Shown one piece after another: positions 22,165 to 33,379 of a stretch of DNA of 64,000 nt. The stretch spans positions 434,001-498,000 of the forward strand of contig JACTVC010000025.1 of NCBI GenBank assembly GCA_018417955.1. The letters are read 5' to 3'. Source of the DNA: Laccaria trichodermophora. Lineage: Eukaryota; Basidiomycota; Agaricomycetes; Agaricales; Hydnangiaceae. Under the pieces are notes generated by a model. The model saw only the letters and a list, made by a program, of their open reading frames with translations. It did not search any database and was not told the origin of the DNA. Position 1 is the stretch's first letter. Each line of letters starts with the position of its first letter. The position numbers were made by a program, and so were the translations under genes.

Positions 22165-24050
22165 TTTTTGGGTGCCCCCAGCGGCAATCGAGGGGGTGTG
22201 AATGATGATATTGTGATATCAGGTACGTACTGGTGTGCCAATGAAAAGTTCTTTCGTGATATTGCGTCTGCGACGTAATTCAATTCCCCTGGAATGTGTA
22301 ACACTCTCAGGTGGATCTCATGTGTAATGGAGACGTTGGCGGCGTCGATAAGGATTGGGTTGTAATGAGGTAAGCATCTGAGGGTGTTGAAAATGGCAAC
22401 AGTGTTGTCGTTATCGGTGTATATCAGGATCTTGGCAGAGGGAGGGATCTGGAGGATGTCTGTGGCGTGGTGAATGGCTGATAAGACACATAATGCTTCA
22501 AAATAAAAGATCTGTTCGTCCGTGGTGTGGTCGGGCACAGGTGAATAGTAACCGACACATTTGTCAGGCAACCAGAAACCCATGCCTTTGAGGCAAGCAT
22601 CACAGTAAATGATTACATCTGCAGATGAGATGTCCCAATGTATTTGGTGGATTAAACGTACACCTTTGTCTGATTCAAGATGCCTTGCAGCCCAGGTTAA
22701 ATCGTCACAGACGGCGTTGTTGATCCTGATGTATTTATTTGGGGCACATTTTCCAGAGATCTTCACATAGAAGTTGTTGAGACAAGGTCTGAGCAAAGGA
22801 AAAACATTAAAGCTCCAGTTGATCCACCCTGCTAGGCGTTGCCATTCGCGCAAGGTGAATTTGTGGCTTGAGCTGACAAATTCGACGATGGCTGAGATCA
22901 GTTCTTTCAATGTGTCTGGTGGCATTGTCATGGTTAAGGCATTTGCGTCGACTTCGATACCTATGATTGTAAGCGAAGAACCGTAGACCTGCTTAGTCTC
23001 TTTGTGTGGTAAGTTAATTTCGTCCCACAGTTGTAAAAGCTTAACCTGGTTCTTCGGCATGAATTTGTTGTATGGAGAGTACCAGGCAACGTTGTTAGCA
23101 TGATCCGGACCAAAAGAGTCATCCAAGTAAGTACCCAGGAGTTCTATGGTCCGTTGCTTCTTAGCTATCCAGGAGACTAAGGACATGAAGGCTATCCAAT
23201 TGCAGCCAGACCCACGACCGCCAAAGGCATTGTTCCTGTCAACGTGTAAATGTCCGGAAATGCGGTTTATCTGCTTGATCTGCCAGAAAGGGTGCACAGG
23301 GAGGAGTCTGTATGCTTCGGCAACGTCGGATTTGTATAGTACACAGGGAGAATCAGGAGTTCGGCGATGCATGGACAAGAGAAATTTGCCTAGATGTTGA
23401 AGGTTGTCAAGGGGATAGCCAGTGATATCTTCTCTGTGAATCATGCTGTTGAGGGAGTATTTCCCTGCACTCTGGTCGGTTACCATTCGAAGGTCTGTTG
23501 AATGTGGTTTAGGGACAGCAAAAATTGGCATACAGTACATGCCAGGGAGGAGTCTGTCCCCAAACGATTCAGAGAAACGACCTTTGAAAATCTCATGATC
23601 CCGTTGATTTCGTAGAAATTCAGCTTCATCAGGGCTGTCAGGGTCAGGTAACGAGTAGTCTAGAGTGTTGGGGTATTCTCCGATATGGGTATCGGCCCAC
23701 GGCCAGAAACCCTCACGGAGTCCACAACACACAGACAAAACAAAAGGTTGGTTAGGATGTGATTTGAGGAGTTCTTGGAAACGGTTGACAAAGATGGGTG
23801 TCACAATATCAAAAAGGTGGGGGTTGTCGTTAATTGTTTTTCTGACAATTGGATTTGCGAGTTCAGATTCTGGGATTGATGGTAGTGGCGAAGCTGTTTC
23901 TGACCAGTCAGCAGAGGAGCGTAGGAAATGTTCACCACTATCCCATATGTTATATCTGAGGTACTTCGGATGAAGTTCATGTGCCAGAACCTTCTTTGAC
24001 ATCGCAAGATTTTTCCCCATGACCCATTTGTTTGCATTTTTTGCAAGCGT
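22161..24050 (-). CDS. Reverse transcriptase / RNase H of the Ngaro-like element
   Basis: The open frame runs from about 25052, but its first third overlaps the Gag frame. The enzyme proper begins near WVMGKNLAMSKKVLAHEL. RT motifs: GMYCMPIFAVPKPHSTDLRM, LYKSDVAEAYRLLPVHPFW, and the catalytic YLDD in LLGTYLDDSFGPD. RNase H follows with DVIIYCDACLKGMGFW, FEALCVLSAIHHATD, YTDNDNTVAIFN and the ending HIPGELNYVADAISR. This arrangement is typical of DIRS/Ngaro polymerases. The ORF has no internal stop and ends overlapping the recombinase start. Expression from the Gag mRNA would need frameshifting or re-initiation. Confidence 0.85.
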   Translation of the reverse strand, partial: TLAKNANKWVMGKNLAMSKKVLAHELHPKYLRYNIWDSGEHFLRSSADWSETASPLPSIPESELANPIVRKTINDNPHLFDIVTPIFVNRFQELLKSHPNQPFVLSVCCGLREGFWPWADTHIGEYPNTLDYSLPDPDSPDEAEFLRNQRDHEIFKGRFSESFGDRLLPGMYCMPIFAVPKPHSTDLRMVTDQSAGKYSLNSMIHREDITGYPLDNLQHLGKFLLSMHRRTPDSPCVLYKSDVAEAYRLLPVHPFWQIKQINRISGHLHVDRNNAFGGRGSGCNWIAFMSLVSWIAKKQRTIELLGTYLDDSFGPDHANNVAWYSPYNKFMPKNQVKLLQLWDEINLPHKETKQVYGSSLTIIGIEVDANALTMTMPPDTLKELISAIVEFVSSSHKFTLREWQRLAGWINWSFNVFPLLRPCLNNFYVKISGKCAPNKYIRINNAVCDDLTWAARHLESDKGVRLIHQIHWDISSADVIIYCDACLKGMGFWLPDKCVGYYSPVPDHTTDEQIFYFEALCVLSAIHHATDILQIPPSAKILIYTDNDNTVAIFNTLRCLPHYNPILIDAANVSITHEIHLRVLHIPGELNYVADAISRKNFSLAHQYVPDITISSFTPPRLPLGAPKK

Positions 24051-25407
24051 GTCGGAAACAGCAATCTTCGGCAGAGTTCCTGCATCCGTTGATAGAGTTG
24101 AACCGATTACAGATCTCGGTTTTTGAGTTTTTCCCAATGCCTCGCTTCGGGCCAAGCCTGGCGTGCTCAGACTCGATTCCATCAGGCATGACGATGGCTG
24201 AGAAAAGTCTGGAGAACCTATGGGTGTCGGTGAGTAGGGCGTTTTGTCCTCCACCAACTTCGTTCCGAATGGCGATATCATAAAGGATGATTCGTCGATG
24301 TGCTGAGATGACTTTTGCGGAGAAATGTCCTTCAATATATTTGGCGTATTCCCTAAGTTCTTGTTCTCTATGAGGAAATGCGAACTTGACCGCTTTGATG
24401 GTGGCGTTCCAGGCACTGGTCCACTCGCCACTCGTTTGGACCCTTTTTGCAGGTTCAGACTTCCTGAGGGAGATCTCAGTGTCTCCCACGCGTCCAACGT
24501 TCTCTTTAGGAGCTGAAATGTGGTGCAGTGAGGAGAACACGGCGTCGAGGTTGACAGGTTGTCCTCAGATGATGTTGTCCCACTCGGACCCAGGGAATCC
24601 GAGGGGTACAGTTCGAGAAGTTTGGATCCATTGCTTGACGACTTTGTAGTCTCGAGCAAAGAGGTGGAGAATTCTACGGGATTCTTCGCAGTCCTTGTTC
24701 CCGCTTCTTCTGGCTTCTTCTTCTCTCGTATACCAGGGCATCTCTGATTCAAAGACTCGGCGCTTTTTGTTTGATGCTCCATGAAGTTCGAGTTCGAGTT
24801 CATTGTCAGATCCACCTCCTGGAGATTTTTCCCTTGATCTTTTTGAGTCACAACTGATTTGAGAAATGAGTTCGTCGATTTCGGCGTCATGCTCGGTATT
24901 TCTGCGAGATTCTGTTGGGTTTGGATTGCATCCCTTCGGATTGAATGCCTTTTCGGGAATTTCACTTCTCCTAACCGCTGAAGAAGATAGGGCTTGAACC
25001 TCATCGAGGGTTTTGGCGTAGTACTCAACAGCTGCGTCTCTGGCTTGCTCACTCCTCAGGTTGAGATCGAGGATTGATATAATACAGGAGAGCGCTTTGA
25101 GTTTAGTGATTTCGTTAACTCTGAAGCTTTCGACGAGGTCGTCCATTTGTTCGATACATTCTTGTTCGATCTCGCTTGGTTCTCCGTCGTCGATATCTCC
25201 TGCCTGGTCATTCCCAGCCTCTCTAGTAGGACTGGTTCCCTGTTGTCCGTTGTCAGATTCATCTGGTGTGTATCGTCCAACTCCATTTCCAGTCTGTTGA
25301 GTAATGTCGGTCTCCTGATACTGGTCATTCTCATTCTCTCCAACAGTATTGGAGGATCCATTTCCTGGTACTGCAGACGCGAAGAGGCTTGCATGGTTCT
25401 CACTCAT
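23977..25407 (-). pseudogene. Gag-like ORF of the Ngaro-like element
   Basis: Starts MSENHASLFASAVPGNGSSN and has an acidic, coiled N-terminal half (ECIEQMDDLVESFRVNEITK). A single in-frame TGA at 24565-24567 interrupts GSEWDNII / GQPVNLDAVFSSLHHISAPK. A CGA-to-TGA change would explain it. The second half continues in the same frame through WTSAWNATIKAVKFAFPHRE to paired zinc motifs (EICNRFNSINGCRNSAEDCC; HACKKCKQMGHGEKSC). The zinc fingers support a nucleic-acid-binding coat role. Confidence 0.75.
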
Positions 25408-25446
25408 AGGAGAAAATTGAGGAACGATGAATGCGTAGTATTATGA

Positions 25447-25789
25447 TTGACAAAAAGACAACCATAGAATACTAAGTTGACGACGTGAGATGTTATTACG
25501 AGAGCCTTGAATGAAATGGTTGAATACTTACCTGGCTGAGGGAGTGAGATGTTGAGACGAGAGCCTTGTGGAAAGGAGTCGTCTCATCTCGCCCCCCAGC
25601 CATAAGGGAAGATTCTAAAAATATGTTAGTATCAATCCAAGCGTGGATTGTAAGTCGAGCAGCGGCTCTGTATGGTTGAGCAGCGGCTCTTGGTCGCGTG
25701 TCAGCGGACACGGCGATTGTGAATGTGTGCGTGCAAAACTAGCCCTGGTCGGCTTACATTGGACTTGAGTAAACCTAGTTTAAACTCGA
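25447..25789 (-). repeat. Split direct repeat A1 (5' end of the element)
   Basis: About 343 bp, matching A2 at 20437-20778. All five differences I counted are transitions at CpG sites (for example ACCATAG/ACCGTAG and GAGACGAG/GAGATGAG). Confidence 0.9.
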
Positions 25790-26682
25790 TCAATTTCAGA
25801 GATGATCAGTTTGATGACATGGGTGAGGGAAACTTAGTGAATAAATATTACATCTTTGCAGAATTGAACTCAGAGTCTTATGGAGAGGCCTATACAAGAG
25901 ATCAGTTATCGCACATGCAATATTACATTTAGTCTATTTGAGCCTTTGCAATATCTAGCTCTTTGCACTATACATACCACTACTGCTGGGAAAACTTTTT
26001 ATAAAACTGTTCACCAAATGTTCACCTCCAGTGCAAACAGTGAGAAGATATGTCTAATAATTTGTGGCCCAGGGTAGCTTGTATCATATATACTGGTATT
26101 ATGATCACAATATCCCTCATACCCCATTGACTGTGATATCATGTCTCCATTGTTCCAAATTTTTGATGAGGTGAAATTTATTTGATAGTCTACTGTAGGC
26201 TCAGAGTATCTTTTGTACCTACCATAGTCTACAGAGGTAATGATTAACCTATGTTGACCTACTGAGCCTATGGAGACTATGTAAATATAGCCAAACTACA
26301 GTCCAGAACCATTTTCCTGATGGCCAAGTATGCGGAGAATGGTAGTATTGGAGAGCGAAATGTGGCCCGCTGAAAGGAAGGTGACGTCGAGCAGATGCTG
26401 GGGTATCTGGAGGCGATGACGTGGGGTTCGAGGATTTGTTGGAGGATAAACACTGGCAGGTAGTGTAGAGGTAGAGGTAGAGGTAGCGGTATATTTTGTT
26501 ATTGTTCTATCAATGTTTTGAAATCCTATTTCAGGATTTATCGATCTGACAGAACCCTCCTCTGTTCCAGAGTCGGGGATCAGCCAAGCTCCCAAATCGG
26601 GAGCTTTGCTTTTCAACTCGTACCACCATGACCACCTCCAGTGCTTTGCGCTGTACGGTCTAAGCAAGTATTGAAAATTGGG

Positions 26683-26880
26683 ACGTGCGATCTCAAGAAT
26701 ATCTGCCTTCAGTCGACGGGGTGCGCGTCGTGAACTTAGCAACCAGACGTGCAATCTCAAAAATATCTATTCTCAGTCGTCCACGAAGGACGGCGTGTGC
26801 GTCGTGGTACAGTCTAATTGGAACGTGCGATCTCAACGTACCTGCCATCGTGTGCGTCGTGTGTGGCAACCCAACTTAGC
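26683..26880. repeat. Imperfect tandem repeats upstream of the F-box gene
   Basis: ACGTGCRATCTCAA recurs at about 26683, 26747 and 26822, twice followed by an AATATCT block, and a GTGCGTCGTG block follows each time. Period is about 64-75 bp. The array ends about 50 bp before the start codon of the F-box/WD40 reading frame, so it may be regulatory. Confidence 0.6.
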
Positions 26881-26930
26881 AACGAGCACCTAATCGGAAT
26901 TGCAATTACAAACTTTCACGACATTTCGCG

Positions 26931-29900
26931 ATGAGCTCAAAGCTTTCGTACAACCCCTCTGAATCTTCTACGCGTTTTTCGCGATCAACGACGCGCTCCT
27001 CGACATTACGACCTTCAGTGTCCACGTCAAGCGTCACTAAACCACGAGCAGATTCCAATGCCTCACTCATGAGCGAAGACGCGACTGTCCGTCCTAGCGC
27101 AAAGCAGAGCAATGCAGGGCGCTCGCCAAATGCAACTCCAGTCCCTGTACCATCGATTGCAGCGAAACGCATGTCCACCTCCAATCCTTCATTAGCTGGA
27201 AACACCCGCAGGACCTCTGTGCCAACTCCAGGACAAAACTTCCCTCGATTCGATCCCTCAAAATCAACCTCTGCAAACAACGCCACGCCAGCAACCCCTT
27301 CTCCCCCCATTCGTTCTCCCACCAAGTTGAAAACACAGTGACGGGTTCAGTCCGTACCGCCCGTTCGACCTCACTGTACATGACCTCGCCACCCACACAA
27401 CCACTCATGAAAGCCATCCAGCTCGAAGGCTCTGCATCTCCAGCCCGCTCTCCTCGCACGCGTATCACCTCTATGACAGGTACCCCATCACCCCGCCGAA
27501 CAACTATGCCAAGCACACCTTCCAGCGGCTCCATCTCAAAATCCACGGCTACAACTTCCCCATCCATCAATCTCATCTCGCCGAGTCCCAAAGCCAAGGG
27601 AAAACCTCTGCTATCATTAACTCCACATGGTACCCCTCCAAAAGCGCTGAAAAGCAACCACGTCACGCCAAGCCCAAGGTCACTCCAAAGAGGGGAACTC
27701 CACGAAGCGTGTGAGCGGGGAGTTACGGTTCGCAGCACCCTGCATTATTGGACGAAAGTCTTGTGTTGATGGAATCTCGTGGAAAGGTTTTCAGTGGCGG
27801 GACCACTGGTACTGGTACAGCCGTCGCTACTGACGATGGGTATGCGTTTTGGGACGGGGATGACATGACCATGGAGATGGTTACGGATTTGGATGATGGG
27901 AATGTCGATGAGGAGGTGAGCCTTCTCGGCTGATTACTTTTGCTGCGATTCTAACAAAGTATTTGCTTAGATGGAAACGGCCCTCTCAGACATTATGGCC
28001 ATGCACACCCGCAAAATCCTGCACTACAAACGCCTGTTAGAGCGTGCGCAGGCGTCGACGGCTGCTCAGCTGCACGCTCTTCAAGCTGAGGTTCGCGTGC
28101 TTCGTCATTCGCCTGGTGAAGCTGTCGTTCATGCGAGCCATCAACTGCTGGATACGATGTGTGTTTGTGGTGGAAAGAAGAAGAGTGGGTATTGGAGTGG
28201 GTATCGTGATGACTTTGATGATGGGGATGGGGATGTTGACCTTGCTAGAGCGTTGCGAGGCGATGGGAAGAGTTCTTTCAATGAGACTGAGGTGAGGAAA
28301 GCCCTGCGAGGGCTGGGAAGGGAAGGTCGTATGAGATTGTGGGTCTTTCTCGCCTTTACATGATCCGTCTTCTCACTTCATTGTTTTCATAGGATTGCGA
28401 TTATTCTAGATTGTACTTTGTTCTACTTATTTGTCTCAACTAAGGTTGACCTTCTGTTCAGCATGCCTTCCTGGCGATATCGCTCTTCAAATCCTCCTCC
28501 TGGAGAAATATGCAAAATGAACATTCGACGTTCTGGGTAGTTTCGCTCCAGACCTTGCGTTCCGCGTCCTCAAATATCTGACTGTCAAAGAGCTTATCGC
28601 ACTTGAACCCGTTCGTTTTTGAATCCTTCATTATGTTTGCTAAATTGACGTTGTTCGCCGCAGGTATCGAAAAAATGGCAAACGATGGTCCAGCATCGAG
28701 CTTTGTGGCGCTATCACTGCCTGCGAATCACCGCAACAGATCCTACGCCCGTCACCCCTCCCGCAACACCCGAAGGATGGTAAGTTTGTACTGAATAACG
28801 CTCCTTGCCCAAATCTAAATCTCAAGGTTCGTATAGGGCACCTCTATATCGATCCCTCCATCACCGCGAATCCAACTTCCACAATGGCCTCCCACAATCC
28901 GTCAGGTTCCTCAACGGACACACGAACTTTTGCACGACCCTGCTTTTGAGGGGCAAGCGACTTATCAGTGGGAGTTATGATGAGACGATTAGGTTTTGGG
29001 ATATAGAGACGGGTGAAATGAAGAAGTGTTTGCAGGTGAAGAAGCCTGTGAGTTGTGTTGACTTTTTGGCTGAGGAAGGTTTGTTGGATTGTTTTGTGAA
29101 CCCCTTTTGATCGCTGAGTTTCCTTCCCCCTGTAGAGGTGTTTGTTGTTGGTTTCCATGATGTTGGGTATGTTGGATGTACTCCCTTTGATGCTCGATCT
29201 TTTCACTGACATTTACTGCGTTAGGCGTGTGCACTTGTTCTCCTCTGTTACTTTTACGCCCCTCCAACAACTTGCCGGCCATCTTAATGGTATTCGGGCT
29301 GTGGCTCTCTTCGAAGAACCTCGTTTCTGCTGGGGCTGACAAGGCTCTTGTGTGCTGGGACTGGCGCGCAGGGACGAAGATCGTACGGTTTGGGCAACAG
29401 ACTACGATTGCTATTGGGGTACAGATCATCGCAGGCGATGGTGGTGGCGGGGTTGGAGAGGAGGGGGAGAGGGTGGTTGGTGTGACTATTGATGGAATTG
29501 TGAGGGTGTTCTCGATCAGTTTGTGTTCTTCTAGTTTCGTTTTTTGCGCTTGAGGGCTGATTTGATGGTTGCAGAGAGACGAGAGATGATTTCACAGTTC
29601 AAGCTCTCAGAGCTGGGAGCGGGTGATCCTGTGTTGAATGCTAAATTGTTCAATGTTGGGGCTGCTCCCAACAATATGCTTCAGTAAGGAAGGCTTTTCT
29701 TCCTATCGTGGACGTACGTTAATCTTGTCACAGGTGGTTTGCTGTAAAGGGCACCCAGATGACAGTGAGTGTATTGCTGGCACAATTTGACCTAAGCCCC
29801 ACTAACAACATTCAAGTGTGCGACTAAATCAGTCATTTTGCATCTCCAATGGCAAGAAGCGGACGAGAAATTCATCGTAGCACAATCGCTGACGGCACAA

Positions 29901-30865
29901 TCTCCCGTCTCCTTCACCACAAGCCAAGGTCCTACTCAGGCTCGCAAACGCACCGGATCCGTGCTCGACAAGTCTACGTCGTCACTCTCAACACCACACC
30001 GTCGAATCTCCCTCATCGCACCCTCTCCAATCAATAGCTCGATCAACAAGGGACGTTTGAGCGTCAGTGTTTCCCGTACCCCAACCACCCCACTCAGTCC
30101 TTCGCCAAGGAACAGTACACCCGCGCCTGGGTCCTTCCCAATTCGGTTTGGCCGTGCAGCCATTCTGACTGCGCCTCCCAAGTTGATTGCGGTTGTTGAG
30201 ACGCCGGATGTTGCGGTTGGTGCTGTGGATCCGAGGAAGAGACGTGTGGTTACTGCTACAAGATTTAGTTCGAGGGCCGGTGCTGATCGGAGGGTAAATT
30301 TTCGTCCCAACTTTCGTGAGGTTTTCGAGCTTACGCCTACCTATGTTCTCAGATATTCATGTCTACGCATGAAGACCAAGAACCTCCGTCAGTTCACCAA
30401 CATGGTCGAGGCGAGAGCGAGGATGACGACGATGCGGATCTGAACTTTATCGTGCCCATGGAGAAGACACCGACACCGTCTGTCGACATTGACACTAATA
30501 TTACGCCGTTGACGGGTGCATGGTCAGCTGTTGCTGGGGGCGAAGGGGGCAAGTCGATCAACACGACGAAAGGCATCTTAGGTCAACTACCCGCTAAATT
30601 TGCGGGTCTCGCGACTCCAGAGAAGAACCCCATGTCGATGCAGCTGAGCCATGAGGAAGTTGTTGTTGGCTGTGCCGATGGGACTATCTAGTACGTTCTG
30701 TTGGAGCTTGAAGTGGAAGAGTTTGACTAACCAACGGATTTTTCTTGTAGTGTGATGAAGTTTGTTGGGTATCAATTCCAGAAGGAGCGTGTGCTTACAC
30801 CGGATTGGGAAGAGGTTTTGGAGGAGGAGGAGGAGGATGAGGCTGCTGAGGGGGAGGAATGTTAG
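26931..30865 (+). pseudogene. F-box/WD40-repeat protein with disabling changes
   Basis: The start MSSKLSYNPSESSTRFSRST opens a long Ser/Pro-rich region and a coiled segment ([20 protein letters not shown]). The F-box reads FAPDLAFRVLKYLTVKELIA joined by a spliced intron to [22 protein letters not shown]40 repeats follow: [53 protein letters not shown] and [13 protein letters not shown]. The acidic end stops at 30865. Many introns splice in frame (for example 28783-28838). However, the frame shifts near 27341 and again near 27690-27735, an in-frame TGA sits at 28518, and one extra base near 29310 breaks [19 protein letters not shown]. Four lesions suggest a pseudogene; draft assembly errors are the alternative. 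F-box/WD40 proteins normally recruit substrates to SCF ubiquitin ligases. Confidence 0.75.
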
Positions 30866-31122
30866 GTTGGATACTATACCTAGATTTTACGGAAGGATGG
30901 AATTTGTGGAAGAACTATGGTGTTTTGCCACCGCACTTATACATCCATCCTATATTGTACACCTAAGTAATCGTACCTAAAGACAAGCATATCTCGTCGA
31001 ACACAGAGTAAAGGAAGAATACAGCTTGACAGAAAGAAAGAAATTAGTTCGACAGAAATTCAAGCAAATCGAGCTACTAATCATCATGGGCTTACGCCTA
31101 GTCAACACAAGAAAGTATCATT

Positions 31123-33206
31123 TCAAATTTTGATCAACCCCAAGGACGCTCGGATCCGGCGAATCCGGTCGGAGAGCTCCTTCATAGATAATATGCAGGA
31201 TATTAGCATATGTAAGAAAGAGTGAGGAAGAGCCAAAACCTAACTTCATCTTCCAATCTCGGAATATTGGGTTCAAGGTTGGGCGATGTGATGGCCCGAC
31301 GTTGTAAGGTCCCATCCCCTAAACCGTCGAGGAAGTATAAAAACAGACTTTCGTATTGCTCCCCGAATTGCGTTTTCAATAGATCAGCCGTGCCTTCACC
31401 ACTATGCTGCAGGTCAACGAGATGGCGATGCCAGTTTGCCCAGGCATAACTCGTACTTGGCTCTACAAACTTCGAATCACTTTCTTTAATCGATCTGTCC
31501 CCCTGGCTCTCCGCGACAATGAGCTGAACACAATCATTTAAGATGGATAGATGTTGCTTCACAGGGTCAATCCAGCAGTCCATGGGATCGAAGATGTAGT
31601 TACGATTTCTGTCGGTCAAAAAGTCGTGAAATGACATGTGTAAGAAGGTGATATTCTCATGATCGGCCGGTGGCATATGAAGAATTGATTTGCACCCCCG
31701 CAATATTCGACGAGCATTGGTAGCACTACCAAGCCTAAGGAGTACTACCAGGGAGCCCACGGAAAGTGCGTCATGGAGGAAACATAGTGCACCCAAAATT
31801 CGTTTAAAGTCAGGATTATTGAACCCTGGTGCATCCTGCAAAACTTGGCGATAAAGAGCATCAAGGCCATCATTCTGAAGCATTGCATGCTTCAGCTTTT
31901 GTACCGGAATCTCCCCCTGTTCCATGTCGCCAACAAAATTGAGCAGGGTAGACGCGTAAATGAAAAGACCTTGCGACTTCTTCACGATGGAATCGATGTC
32001 CGCTGAGGAAGGCCATGACTCTTCATGGGATTCGAAATACTGTGAGTTTTTGATCCTGATATTGTTGAACTCCTTCTGTAAATAAAGACGAATATCGTCA
32101 TGTGCTGGCGAGTCCACCAAGTTGATATGATGGAGACGATCATAATATTGGCTAAACGCCCCAGTGATCTGTTCATCCTGGCGACTGGTCAGGAAGAAGC
32201 GAATGGGTGCGGGCGAGTCATGGTATTTGTTGGCAATTACATTCACAAGGCCTTTCGCGGAGTCTTCACATTCATCAAGAGCATCGATGACCACAATCAT
32301 GGGAGGGGGATAAAAGAAGGTTCTCAAACTAGTAGGGAGTCGAGTGAGTGATGCCACCACGAGTATCATAACGGCCAGACGTGCTACCCCGTCAATGGGT
32401 GGGTAGAAGGTTGCACAAGAAAGAAATGCAATAGAAACTTCAAAAAAGGTCTGAGCGCCAGCAGGCAATGTAGAGTTGAATCGAAGGCCAAGTGCGTTCC
32501 AGGCTTTACACAACATTTGTACTGTGTTACGAGCACTGGCCATATATTTGAATCGACGGCGACGAACTGGACCAATGAGGAGGCGATCAAACTGAATTTC
32601 CAGTGATTTGGCGAAGATATTGGGATCAACATCGAGAACCCGCCTAATCTTATTCTGAATGGCAGGATGAGATATAGCATTTTGGTAAGCAATGGTAGCG
32701 ATCACGTCGTCAACAGATTGACGGCGATGTGCCGGGTCTCTGGAAAAGAAAAAGCTACCAGAGAGTTGGTCGTTCTGAGCAAAATTTTCTGCTATGGTCG
32801 CGGCAATTGCGCTTTTTCCATAACCAGCAGGACCAGAGAGCCAGAAGACTGGCCTCTCGTTACCCGAGTCCAACCACTTCTGAATTTGGTCCAGAATGAC
32901 TGCACGGGTTCCAGGTAAACATGTGCCCTGTGTTTGTTGCTCCCAAGAATCGTACGAGGCACTGGGTATGGCATGTGAGAGAAGGACTTCGATGGCTTCT
33001 GGTGAAAGGTGCAGTGGTCAGGATGAAAATTTGCGAAACTACTGAATTACTCACCGTCCAACATGGGAGCGCCATTGTCAGCTGTGATAGATAAGTCTAA
33101 TCTGCCAGAAATCCAACATTCGAAGTCGGACGTACTTACATTGGCTGCCACTAATTGCACAGCGGTCGTTGCTCCAGCAGTTTGTTAGATTGCTAATGGA
33201 TATCAT
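31123..33206 (-). CDS. NLR-like NACHT NTPase, divergent copy A (634 aa, intact)
   Basis: Four exons fit consensus borders and sum to 635 codons: 33140-33206 (MISISNLTNCWSNDRCAISG), a 27-nt microexon 33055-33081, 31245-32998, and 31123-31179 (ELSDRIRRIRASLGLIKI). Walker A is GPAGYGKSA, Walker B is MIVVIDALDECED, then RFFLTSRQDE. The P-loop module ends LLIGPVRRRR. About 90 residues with two hydrophobic segments (FFEVSIAFLSCATFYPP; LAVMILVVASLT) then precede Walker B. The end of the module has SYAWANWHRHLVDLQ and FGEQYESLFLYFLDGLGDGT, as in the other copies. It lacks the longer C-terminal extension of B and D and has no downstream tail block. It is clearly more divergent than B to E are from each other. 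Confidence 0.85.
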
Positions 33207-33379
33207 CGGTAATTGTGGGGACTGAGTACTGAGTCAGGACCGTGGGAAACGGTAGTTGTTTACATACAGTGTTTACACAGCATAACGGAGGTACCTCTAT
33301 AAAATGTCCACTCGCATACAATCACAGTACAGACGTGTGCTGATCCCTGAACGACGGTCCAGAGGCGGTAGAGGTAGAG

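Larger units (their letters stand above)
20258..25789 (-). mobile_element. Ngaro/PAT-type tyrosine-recombinase retrotransposon (DIRS order)
   Basis: Read on the minus strand the layout is A1 (25789-25447), ORFs, B1 (20909-20779), A2 (20778-20437), B2 (20388-20258). This is the split-direct-repeat structure of PAT/Ngaro elements. It encodes a Gag-like protein with zinc knuckles, a reverse transcriptase/RNase H and a tyrosine recombinase, with no integrase or protease seen. A2 and B1 abut exactly. No target duplication is visible, as expected for recombinase-mediated insertion. Gag and recombinase frames are broken, so this copy is dead. Confidence 0.9.
20031..26324. mobile_element. Inverted-repeat element interrupted by the Ngaro-like retrotransposon
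   Basis: Ends are GCCATCAGGAAATCGGTT at 20031 and its near-complement at 26307-26324. Without the retrotransposon (20258-25789) the element is about 760 bp. Both arms are rich in CCTATGTAGG / CCTATGGAG motifs (20050-20160 and 26190-26280). No clear target duplication was found and no transposase remains. Confidence 0.55.

Noticed and set aside
22161..25052. 963-residue single polyprotein
   Set aside because: The first third overlaps the Gag zinc-finger frame and is low in meaning; the polymerase proper starts near 24050.
26296..26760. 154-residue minus-strand ORF
   Set aside because: It spans the end of one element and a tandem repeat, and shows no protein-like pattern.
27094..27738. 214-residue minus-strand ORF
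   Set aside because: Antisense to the Ser/Pro-rich exon of the F-box gene; a compositional shadow.
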